From Deltaproteobacteria bacterium (GTDB taxonomy: Bacteria; Myxococcota_A; Polyangia; GCA-2747355; JADLHG01): DNA of 45,130 nt. Position 1 is the first letter of the stretch, and each line of letters starts with the position of its first letter. Under the pieces are notes generated by a model. The model was not told the origin of the DNA and ran no database searches. It saw nothing but the letters and a program-made list of their open reading frames with translations. Below, piece after piece: positions 24,599 through 32,900 of the stretch. The translations under genes and the position numbers were made by a program. The stretch lies in the NCBI GenBank assembly GCA_020848905.1, contig JADLHG010000047.1, forward strand, positions 1 through 45,130, written 5' to 3'.

Positions 24599-27265
24599 CT
24601 AGAAGCGTCCTCTCACCCCGACGGTGGGAATGACGTAGCGGAGCGTCTCTCCCTGCAGGAGCTCCTCGGGGAGGAGCGCGACGTTCAGCAGGTCGATGTA
24701 GAAGTCTAACAGCCAGCCTCGCCAGGCGGCGCGCTTGTCGATCCGCAGGTCGATCCGCAGGTAGCCGTCCTGGCGAGCGGCGTTGTAGCCCGCCGTGCTG
24801 GTGGCCGGCTTGCCGCTCTGGTACTGCAAGCGCAGGCCGAGGTCCCAGCTCCGAGGCAGAGGAATCCCGACGACGAGGTTCAAGAGGTGGGTGCGGTCGA
24901 AATCGTACGGCGCCCATCCCGGATCCCGGCGCCGCTCCGAGCGCGAGAGCGTGTAGGAGAGCCACCCGTAGATACCGGTCCTCGACTGACGCCGGATGAG
25001 GAGCTCGAGTCCGTACGCGCGACCGAGGAGCGGCTTGACCAGCTCGTCTACGGCCTTCTGGGAGCGATTTGGCGAGGGCTCCGTCGTCGTGGGGAGCAGA
25101 GAGGTATTCGGTGCGGTGGTCAGGCTCTCGGGGTTGAAGGCCAGGTCGAAGATCGTCGGGTCGAGCAGGCTGAAGTACCCCTCCAGCCCGAGGCTGAGTC
25201 CCTGCGCGAAGGGGACCTCCAGCCCGAGACTCCCCTGGATGGAGCGCAGCAGCCCGAAGCGCAGCGGCATGGTGTCGAGCCCCGGCAGCGGCAGGACGAA
25301 GCGCGGCGGCTGGTGGTAGAGGCCGACCGACCCCTTGAGCCAGATCCCGTTCCGGTCGCTGTCGGCGGGCACGTCGGGGAGCGAGCGCCGGGCGAGCAGG
25401 TAGCGCACGGTGAGTCGCGGGTCGGCGGAGAGCTGTCGCGTGGCGCCGTCGTGGAGCAGGTCCCCGCGGAGGCCCGGACGGAAGAGCCACCTCGGCGAGG
25501 GTCTCCAGAGGACCTCGGCCAGCGCGCCGACGTCGTAGAGGCGCGTCAGGTCCTGGGTCAGGGCCGCGAGCGAGAAGTTCCCGAGGGTGGAGGCGGGAGG
25601 GGCCGCCTGCGAGAAGAAGTGGAGCGCTCCTTCGAGGCCGCCCACCAGGGTGAGCCGCGGACCGGGCCGAAAGGTCCACCGCGCACGCGGGTCCACGACC
25701 CAAGTCGTCACGTTCCCGCCCTGCCCTTCGCTGTGGTCGTAACCGAGGAGCAGCCGGTAGGCGCCGTCGAAGCGTCCCCGCCCGTGCTGCGCGCGGAGGT
25801 CCAGCCGGTGGAAGTTCAGGATCAGGGCCGGCTCGAGCGGCGGGTCGGGGTCAGCCGGGTCGGCGCTCGGCGAGACGGTGTCCAGCTCGTCGCGGGCGCC
25901 GTAGGCGAACACGGTCCACCCGTTGCGAAGGGTTCCCCCGTCGACGCGAAGCTGGTAGTCCCAGTACGAGAGCGAGGCCTGTTTGGTGGCCAGGCTCAGG
26001 ATGAGCCCCGGGTAGCCGTAGCGCCCCGCCGCCGTGACGTTGAGGCCGAGCTTCGGGATGGGCCAGCGCACGAGCCCGCCGACGGCCATCAGGTTGAGGT
26101 CCACGTCGATGCGGCGCTCGTCCGGCCGCGCGCGCCGGGTCTGCCCGTCCACGATGCCGCCCGTGTAGCCGCCGTAGATCACGGGGGCGCCCCCGGGGAA
26201 GAACCGCACCTCGTCGATGAACTCGGGGTGCACCACGCTGGGACCGGCGAGCAGGTGGTAGAGCAGCGGCACCCGCGCGCCGTCGAGCAGGGTGCCCGTG
26301 GAGCTCGGGCTCGCCCCCCGCACCACCGGGAAGGGGACGAGGGAGATCACCGACGCGGTGCCGGGGAGGGTCTGGATCACGCGAAAGGGGTCGCCGAAGG
26401 TGCCCGGAACCTGCGTCAGCTCGGGGCCCGTGAGCGCGATGCGCGACACCTCCTCGCGGCGGCGCTCGCTGACCACGACGATCTCGTACGGATCGTAGCG
26501 CTCGCGTTCCACGAAGTAGGTCACGGCGATCTGCTGGCGCTCCGCGACGCGCTCGCGCTGGAGAAAGGGACGGTACCCCGAGGAATGCACGCGCACCGTG
26601 ATCGCGCCGGCCGGGATGGAGAGCCGGAACCGCCCGCTGGGATCTGCCTCGGCCACGTACCGCCGTCCGCCCACCTCCGCGACCACGGTCGCGCCGCTGA
26701 CGGGCGCGCGCGTACCCAGCTCCACGAGCCGCCCCCGGAGCAGCGAGGTCGGCGCGAGCCCCGCGGGCACGACCCCGCCCGAGGGGCGTGGCGGCGGCAA
26801 GAAGGTATGTGTGAAAGCAATCTGCACGCGCACCGGCTGCCCCCCGTAGCGTCCCGGCGCGAAGCGGAACGCACGAGCCGCACGCACCACCGCGTCGTCG
26901 AAGATGGGGAGCGATCGCGTCGCGAGGACCACCGCCTCCACGCGGCCGTCGACCCCGACCGAGATGGTGACCTTCACGACGACCGGGCGGGAGTGCGGCG
27001 GAGCCCCCGCGGGATAGGGGACCACGGCCGGGCGCAGCGGGCGCGGCGGCTCGAGCACAGCCGGCTGCGAGACGGGCTGCGAGCTGGGCTGCGAGGCCGG
27101 CCGTGAACTGGGTTGCGAGGCCGGCTGCGACCTCGGTGGATCGTCGGGAAGGGGCCGCGCCTGCGCGGTGGAGAGCCCCAGCAGAGACGCCACCGCGACG
27201 CAGAGGAGCCGACGATGAAGAGCCGGCGTGCGGCGGCACGTCCGACGAGGCCGCCTCAGCGCCAC
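24599..27265 (-). CDS. TonB-dependent outer-membrane receptor with an N-terminal TonB-C-like domain
   Basis: From the GTG at 27265 the protein has 888 residues. In order: signal peptide (about 1-36), a (SQPx)n repeat linker (46-69), a TonB C-terminal-like domain (about 90-155: VVVKVTISVGVDGRVEAVVL, then FDDAVVRAARAFRFAPGRYGG), a carboxypeptidase-regulatory-like beta sandwich (about 176-240), a plug domain (about 255-410) and a barrel to the terminal Phe (VRGRF). The plug contains IVDGQTRRARPDE and GGYTGGIVDG. Such receptors import bulky nutrients or secrete products in TonB-linked systems. Having a TonB-type domain on the receptor itself is unusual. It overlaps the upstream barrel gene by 10 bases. 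Confidence 0.88.
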   Translation of the reverse strand: MALRRPRRTCRRTPALHRRLLCVAVASLLGLSTAQARPLPDDPPRSQPASQPSSRPASQPSSQPVSQPAVLEPPRPLRPAVVPYPAGAPPHSRPVVVKVTISVGVDGRVEAVVLATRSLPIFDDAVVRAARAFRFAPGRYGGQPVRVQIAFTHTFLPPPRPSGGVVPAGLAPTSLLRGRLVELGTRAPVSGATVVAEVGGRRYVAEADPSGRFRLSIPAGAITVRVHSSGYRPFLQRERVAERQQIAVTYFVERERYDPYEIVVVSERRREEVSRIALTGPELTQVPGTFGDPFRVIQTLPGTASVISLVPFPVVRGASPSSTGTLLDGARVPLLYHLLAGPSVVHPEFIDEVRFFPGGAPVIYGGYTGGIVDGQTRRARPDERRIDVDLNLMAVGGLVRWPIPKLGLNVTAAGRYGYPGLILSLATKQASLSYWDYQLRVDGGTLRNGWTVFAYGARDELDTVSPSADPADPDPPLEPALILNFHRLDLRAQHGRGRFDGAYRLLLGYDHSEGQGGNVTTWVVDPRARWTFRPGPRLTLVGGLEGALHFFSQAAPPASTLGNFSLAALTQDLTRLYDVGALAEVLWRPSPRWLFRPGLRGDLLHDGATRQLSADPRLTVRYLLARRSLPDVPADSDRNGIWLKGSVGLYHQPPRFVLPLPGLDTMPLRFGLLRSIQGSLGLEVPFAQGLSLGLEGYFSLLDPTIFDLAFNPESLTTAPNTSLLPTTTEPSPNRSQKAVDELVKPLLGRAYGLELLIRRQSRTGIYGWLSYTLSRSERRRDPGWAPYDFDRTHLLNLVVGIPLPRSWDLGLRLQYQSGKPATSTAGYNAARQDGYLRIDLRIDKRAAWRGWLLDFYIDLLNVALLPEELLQGETLRYVIPTVGVRGRF
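27059..27130 (-). repeat. Six 12-base tandem repeats encoding SQPx in the receptor linker
   Basis: Six consecutive imperfect 12-base units (consensus on the minus strand TCG CAG CCG GCC) encode SQPA, SQPS, SRPA, SQPS, SQPV and SQPA. This is a flexible Pro-rich linker between the signal peptide and the TonB-C-like domain. The degenerate third bases suggest the repeat is old rather than a freshly slipped array. Confidence 0.8.
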
Positions 27266-28008
27266 GCGATCACCCAGGCGAGCGAGAGGCCCAGGTGCGG
27301 CCACCACTGGCGCCGCACGATCGGGCGGGCGGTGTCCGGCTCGTCCCGCCCCGTGTCCGCGACGCAGCCCGTCCACTGCGCGTCAACGACGAGGGTGGGC
27401 CCCGTCGAGGAGCGTGGCCCGAGCACGAAGAGGTAGTCCGCGCGTACGAGCCCGGTCACGCCCACGCCACTGCAGCTCGGAAGCGGGGTCCGCGCGTCGG
27501 GGAAGGTGTACGACGCGTAGAGCGTGCCCGGCTGCGGGTCGGGGTTCGGACGCCCCGCGCGCCCCTCTACGAGACCCGCGAAGCCGATCCCCACAGAGAG
27601 GCTCAGGCCGCGCGCGACGTGCCAGGTCGGCTCGACCGTGCCCGCGAAACGGAGCCCCGAAACCCCGCCCGCCGCCCCGAAGGCGTAGAGGTACTGGAGC
27701 GAGCCGAGGAGGGACCACTTCTCGTCGAGGCGCACGCCGAGCCGGATGGTGGGGCCGACGAGGTTTCCGCTCGGCGCCCCGCCGAGGCCGACGAGCCGGC
27801 CGTAGCCGACTCCCAGGGCCACCCGAAAGCCAGGGCGCAACCACGCGGCCCGGTCGCTCTCGGTGGGGAGCGAGAAGCGGGGGGGCCCGTCCTCATCGGG
27901 CCTCGCCCGCGCCGGGAACGGCACCAACGACGCGCCGACGACGAGCGCGCACGCGGCGAGGCGGATCCGCGGGGCAGGGCGTGCGACCGCGTGAGCGCGG
28001 CGGATCAT
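27256..28008 (-). CDS. Secreted beta-barrel-like protein of the envelope operon
   Basis: From the ATG at 28008, overlapping the upstream stop as ATGA, the product has 250 residues. A signal peptide (about 1-34, ALVVGASLVPFPARA) precedes a mature part full of amphipathic strands with Gly and aromatics (FRVALGVGYGRLVGLGG, YLYAFGAAGG, GIGFAGLVEG). It ends in LGLSLAWVIAWR. Two cysteines (CSG and GCVAD) may form a disulphide. A longer open frame to 28095 exists, but it would overlap the lipoprotein gene by 91 bases. Likely an outer-membrane barrel; no family recognised. Confidence 0.75.
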   Translation of the reverse strand: MIRRAHAVARPAPRIRLAACALVVGASLVPFPARARPDEDGPPRFSLPTESDRAAWLRPGFRVALGVGYGRLVGLGGAPSGNLVGPTIRLGVRLDEKWSLLGSLQYLYAFGAAGGVSGLRFAGTVEPTWHVARGLSLSVGIGFAGLVEGRAGRPNPDPQPGTLYASYTFPDARTPLPSCSGVGVTGLVRADYLFVLGPRSSTGPTLVVDAQWTGCVADTGRDEPDTARPIVRRQWWPHLGLSLAWVIAWR

Positions 28009-29297
28009 CGGCTTCGACAGATCCACGGCCACCACGAGGGCGGGTTCCCCGTGCGATCCCACTGGGGCGTCGCGCAGGCCGGGTCGTTGCGGCACCCCCG
28101 GAGCGTGTAGTGCGAGACGCTGCGACAGAGCTCCTCCGTCGGGCTGGCCACGACGAGCTGGACCCCCGGGGGCGCCGGCACCCCCCCGAGGCTCGGAAAC
28201 CCGACGCAGGCCCAGACGCGATGGGGAAGGGTCGGGTCACGCGCGGGCGGCTCGCGGTAGGTCGTCGTTCCCCCCGAGTTCGACCCCGCGCACGCCACGT
28301 CGCTCAGGGTTTCAGGCGCCTGAAGGTCGATGGTCACGACCGTCTGTTCGGGAGCGACCTCGTCGCACCGCGTGGGGTCTACCGACGGAAGCCGCCCTTC
28401 GCGCGCCGCCGCGAGAGCCGCCTCGGCCGAAAAGCCGCCCGTGCGCAAGATCGAGTAGCCGAGCCGTGGCGGCGGACAGCCGACGCGCGGGTAGAAGGCC
28501 GCGCGGGCGTCGAACTCTCCCTCTCGAAACGCCACCCGCTGGTTGGGCCTGGTCATGGAGACGAAGCTCGCCCCGTAGACCTGGTCCTGCCCCCGGAGCG
28601 TTCCTCCGCCGACGCTGGGCCCGGGACCCGCCTCCGCCGAGCTCGCGTCACGCAGACCGGCGTCCACCGGACCGGCGTCCGTCGAACCGGTGTCCATCGA
28701 GCTCGCGTCACGCAGACCGGCGTCCGCCGATCCGGCGTCCACTGGACCGGCCTCGCGCGCGCCGCCATCTCCCGTCCCGCCGTCGGTCGCGGTACCCGAC
28801 CCGCGCCCGGATCGCCGCAGCTCGAGCGTCCCGCTTCCGTTGCGATCTTCGAACACGACGAGCGACCCGTACGCCACGCGCGAGGTGACGTCTCCCACCA
28901 TGATCTCCGTCGGTGGCAGTCCCATCAGCTCCAGCGTCGCGCGTCCGTCGGGCCCGAGCGCGACGCTCGGTCCCACGCGTGCCGGCACGAAGCGAAAGCT
29001 GTCCGGGCAGCCGGCCTTCACCACCGCCGCCGCGGAGAAGAACACCGGTTCGGGGGCCGACTCCGGCGGCAGAAAGCAGAACGGCTCGGGGCGCCACTGG
29101 CCGCCCCAGACCAGCGCGACGCGCAGCCGCGAGGCCAGCGACGGGGTGGCCAGCCGCCCGGAGACCTGCACCTGGATCCGTGCGAGCGGGGTCTCCCCGG
29201 CGGCCAGGGAGAGGAGCCTGTCGCAGCCGCCGAGCGCGAGGAGCCCCGCCCCGAGCACGACGACCACGGCGCGCCAGCTGCGCCTCACCGCTGCCAT
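28005..29297 (-). CDS. Lipoprotein with Asp/Ala-rich repeat linker, unknown function
   Basis: From the ATG at 29297 the protein has 430 residues. It has a lipoprotein signal (VVVVLGAGLLALGGC, lipidated Cys about 25), an N-terminal beta-rich domain (about 40-195) and a low-complexity linker of DAG, DAS and DTG units (about 200-260). A C-terminal domain with several cysteines follows (VGCPPPRLG, CDEVAPEQ, CAGSNSGG, CVGFPS, CRSVSHYTLRGC). DAGS/DAGP-type linkers are characteristic of myxobacterial lipoproteins in my experience. It overlaps the barrel genes on both sides (13 and 4 bases), so it likely works with them. Confidence 0.8.
   Translation of the reverse strand: MAAVRRSWRAVVVVLGAGLLALGGCDRLLSLAAGETPLARIQVQVSGRLATPSLASRLRVALVWGGQWRPEPFCFLPPESAPEPVFFSAAAVVKAGCPDSFRFVPARVGPSVALGPDGRATLELMGLPPTEIMVGDVTSRVAYGSLVVFEDRNGSGTLELRRSGRGSGTATDGGTGDGGAREAGPVDAGSADAGLRDASSMDTGSTDAGPVDAGLRDASSAEAGPGPSVGGGTLRGQDQVYGASFVSMTRPNQRVAFREGEFDARAAFYPRVGCPPPRLGYSILRTGGFSAEAALAAAREGRLPSVDPTRCDEVAPEQTVVTIDLQAPETLSDVACAGSNSGGTTTYREPPARDPTLPHRVWACVGFPSLGGVPAPPGVQLVVASPTEELCRSVSHYTLRGCRNDPACATPQWDRTGNPPSWWPWICRSR
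28638..28725. repeat. 28-base direct repeat, 60-base period, in the lipoprotein linker
   Basis: An identical 28-base stretch occurs at 28638-28665 and 28698-28725, a 60-base (20-codon) period that keeps frame. It encodes the duplicated DAGLRDASS motif. The exact identity at DNA level suggests a recent in-frame duplication in a region that can vary in length. Confidence 0.85.
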
Positions 29298-29908
29298 GCG
29301 ATCCCCGCCCCCGCGAGCCAGCCAAAGCGCGCGGCCCCGTCGAGAAGGTGCAGCGACGGCCCACCGCTCACACTGAGACCGAACCCCGCCAGCAGCCGCA
29401 GCACCACCGTCGGCTCGAGCTCCAGCGCGGGAAGGAGCCTCCACGCCGAGGCGGTGAGCGCTTCACCGGTCAGGCCGGCCCGGTTCCCCTGGCTGCGCGT
29501 GCGCAGCTCGTGCACCAGCGTCCCCCCCACTCCCAGGCGCACCCCCACCGTCGCGCGCCCGAACGACCGCTGCAGCGCGCCGACCGCTCGCAGGCGAAGG
29601 TCGTCGTGACGCACCTCCCAGCTGGGCGTGAACTCCGTGGCCGTTCCCCACGAGACGCGCACCCCCCAGCAGAGCAGGCGCCCGCGCGTGTACGCCAGCT
29701 CCACGCCCGTCGTCATTCCCGTGGGCAACGCCGCGGGCAACGAGAGCAGCAGGCGCCCTTCCACGAGATGCGTGGGCACGGGGGTGAGCACGGCGTCGGG
29801 CGGCGTCGCACGACCGCGCCCGGGGACCCCGGCACCGACGAGCAGCGCGGCGACGAGACCGATCCGGCGCGACCTACTTCTGCAGGCTGTCCATGGCCTG
29901 CTGCGCAT
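29285..29908 (-). CDS. Secreted beta-barrel-like protein of the envelope operon
   Basis: The 207-residue product starts at an ATG inside the 3' end of the TPR gene (35-base overlap), with GGAGGAG about 10 bases upstream. It has an Arg-rich N-terminus, a signal core (GLVAALLVGAGVPG, about 17-30) and repeated strands (VEGRLLLSLPAALPTG, GVELAYTRGRLLCWGVRVSWG, TVGVRLGVGGTLVHELRT). It ends in FGWLAGAGIAWQR. The pattern suits a small outer-membrane barrel. It shares style with the 27256-28008 product, but I could not establish homology by eye. Confidence 0.72.
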   Translation of the reverse strand: MRSRPWTACRSRSRRIGLVAALLVGAGVPGRGRATPPDAVLTPVPTHLVEGRLLLSLPAALPTGMTTGVELAYTRGRLLCWGVRVSWGTATEFTPSWEVRHDDLRLRAVGALQRSFGRATVGVRLGVGGTLVHELRTRSQGNRAGLTGEALTASAWRLLPALELEPTVVLRLLAGFGLSVSGGPSLHLLDGAARFGWLAGAGIAWQR

Positions 29909-32900
29909 CGCGGGCGAGCTCCTCCGGCGGGTTGAAGGAGAGGTACTTGCGATACATCTCCACCGCGGGCCGCGGCATCGAGTTCGCCTCGTACACCTTG
30001 GCCAGGTCCAGATAGTATTCGCGATTCTTGGCGTCGAGCTCGACCGCCCGCCGGATCGACGAGATCGCCTCCTGCCCCTGCCCCTTCTCGTCGAGCAAGA
30101 GCCCCCTCCGGTGGTGCGGATCGGGGCAGCGCGGACAGACGCGCATCGCCGCGTCGTACTGCGCGAGCGCCTCCACCTGACTCCCGCCGTCCTGCTGGGC
30201 GCGTCCGAGCAGCACGAGGAGCTCCGCCTGCACGCGCGGCGGTCGCCGGTGCCGCTCGAGGAGCTTCACCGCCCGGACGAGGACACGCACCGCCGCCGGA
30301 AGCTTTCCACGACTCATCTCGAGCAGCCCCTCGGCGCTGAGCGCCTCCGGCGAGTCGGGGTGACGCGCCTCGAGCTCCCGCAGCGCCGATTGGGCCCCGG
30401 ACACGTTGTTGTCCGCGTCGAGCTGCGCCCTGACGAGCAGCGACCAGGCCTCCGCGTCCCTCGGGATCGCGCGGGTCGCCTCCGCGAGCAAGGGCACCGC
30501 GGCCCGCGCATCGTACCGGCGCAGCGCGAGCCTCCCTCGGGCCAGCGCCGCGACCCCGGGCCGCGCCCCCTCCAGCCGGCGCAGTTCCGCCTCCGCCCCG
30601 CCGTAGTCCCGCTGCGCCGTGAGCACCTGGATCAGCGCCAGGCGCGCCTGCTCGTCCTTCGGCGCGAGGCGCAGCACCTGCTCGAGGTCGCTGCGCGCCT
30701 GCACGAGGTTCCACTTCTCGAGCTCGAGCTCCGCGAGCCGCTTGCGCGCCGCCACGTTCCAGGTGCTGGTGCGGGCCGCCGCGATCAGCTCGCGGTGTGC
30801 GGCCTCGTAGTTGCCATCGGCCGCGTACGCGTCTGCAAGCTTGAGTCGCGCCTCCATCGCGCCTCGATCCTTGCGGAGCGCCTGCTCGAACTTGTCGATC
30901 GCCGCCTTGGCCTGCCCCCGCAGCAGGTACGTCTCGCCGAGCGCCACCAGCAGACCGGCGCTGTCCGGATTGCTCGCGAGCAGCGGGCGCAGCACCCGCT
31001 CGGCCTCGTCGGCGCGGCCCTCCGCCCCCAGCACCTTGGCAAGGACGAGCGTCCCCTCGATCCCCGGGGCGACCTTGAGGGCCTGCTCGGCCTCCCTCCG
31101 CGCCGCAGGCAGCTCTCCGAGGAGCACGAAGACCTGCGCCCGCAGGAGCGTCGAGAACGGGAGGGCCTGCGCGCGCTGCAGCGCCTCGAGCGCCTCCCGA
31201 GCACGCCCCTGCGCCAGATAGACCTGCGCCAGGCGATAGTGCGGGTGCGGCCGTCCCACCATCATGGTGTCGGCCCGCCTCGCCGCCTGCTCGGCCTCGC
31301 TCAGCCGAGAGAGGTCGATGAGCAAGGCCGCCAGCGCGTCCTGAAAGACGGCGTCCTGGGCCGGCTCGTTGGCCTTGGCCTCCTTGAGGAAACGCTCCAC
31401 CTGATCCGGTCGTCCCTTGCCGACCATCAAGCGGGCGAGCTGCAGGTAGGCCCAGCCGCGCTGGCCCCGCGACGCGAGGACGCGACGCTCTCCCTCCACG
31501 ATCGAGACCAGGCGATTCTCCGCGGTCGACAGGTCCAGCCCGCGGGCCGCTAGCACCCGGCTCCGTCCGAGGTGCGACGCGACATGCTCCGGGTTGACCG
31601 CCAGGGCCTCGTCGTAGCGCTTGAGCGCGTTCTCGAGCTCCTCCTGCACCGCCAGCGCGTCGCCGAGAGCCGCGAGCGCCAGGACATGTCGCGGGTCGAG
31701 ACGCAGCGCCTGCTGCAGGCTCTCGATCGCGGCTGCCGTCCGCCCCTGGAGCAGCGCCACGCGCCCGTCCAGGTAGACCAGCAACGCGCTCGACGAGAAG
31801 CGCGTACGCCCTTGCAGCGCCAGCTCGGCGGCCTCCTTGAGCTGCCCTTGTTGAAGTCGAAGGTAAATGCGCGCCGCGACGCGCTGCTCGTCCTGCGGCT
31901 CCCCCTCCACCGAGGGAGCTCGGAGGAGCGGCGGCGGATCGCCGAACTCCACCGGCACCGCCGCGTTGAGGTGGGCCGTGACGCCCGCCACGACTCCGTC
32001 GTCGGGACGACGACTCAGGATCTCGCCGAAGATCTGCGCCGCCGCGAGGTAGTCCCCCGCGTTGGCGTTCTTCAAGCGCACCACCGCCTCGCGCCGCTTG
32101 TGGTCGATGTCTCGACTCACGCGCATGTAGCGCACGAAGAAGCCGATCCCCACGGCCGCTGCGAGCACACCCACCGACCCCAAGAGCCAGAAGAGCCAGC
32201 GGTTGCTCCCCGGAGGACCGAGGAGCATGGTCAGGAACGACGTCGCTCCCTTCGGGTACGGGGGCGGCCTGGGCATGGCCGGGCGCCGCGCCTCCGCGCG
32301 ACGACTCGGCGCCTTGGCCTTCGCCTTGGCCTTGGCGCGCGGAGCCGAGGCGGGGACCTGAAAGGGCTGCGACCCGCCGCCGAGCTCGTCGATCAGGCTA
32401 TCCTCGGCGGGCGTCCGCGACGCGGGCCCCCCCTCGCGCCCGCGCCCCCGACCCGCCGACGCCGAGCGAGGCTTCGCGGCGGCCGGGTGACTGTCCACGT
32501 AGGCCGCCGAGCGACCCTCTCCGGGTTCGAGAGAGGCGGTGCGTTGCGGGTAGGGACGGCGCCCCGACTGATCCGCCGGCTCCAGCGCCAGCTCCTCCTC
32601 GTCGGGGTGTTCGGGCACGCTCACCGAAGGATGGCGTCGCACCTCGCGGCGCGAGTCGTAGTCCAGCTCCCCGTCGCGCGAGACGGAGTCCAGCCCGTAC
32701 GAGTCCTGTCGGTCGTAGGGCGGCGCAGCCTCTCCGGGCCCGGCGAAGCTGTCCGAGAGCTCGCCGTGCGCTTCGTAGCGGCGTTCGGGAGCCGAGCGGT
32801 CGACGCGGGCGGCGGGCGGAGCGGCCTCGGCGAAGCTGGACGCCGAGTTGCCACGGTCCGACGCGGCGGGCGGCTTCCCCCCGTCCGCGGGGCCGAGGTA

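Noticed and set aside
27059-27130. Possible CRISPR-like or satellite array
   Set aside because: The 12-base units are coding, in frame and without spacers. No CRISPR array or cas gene was seen anywhere in the window.
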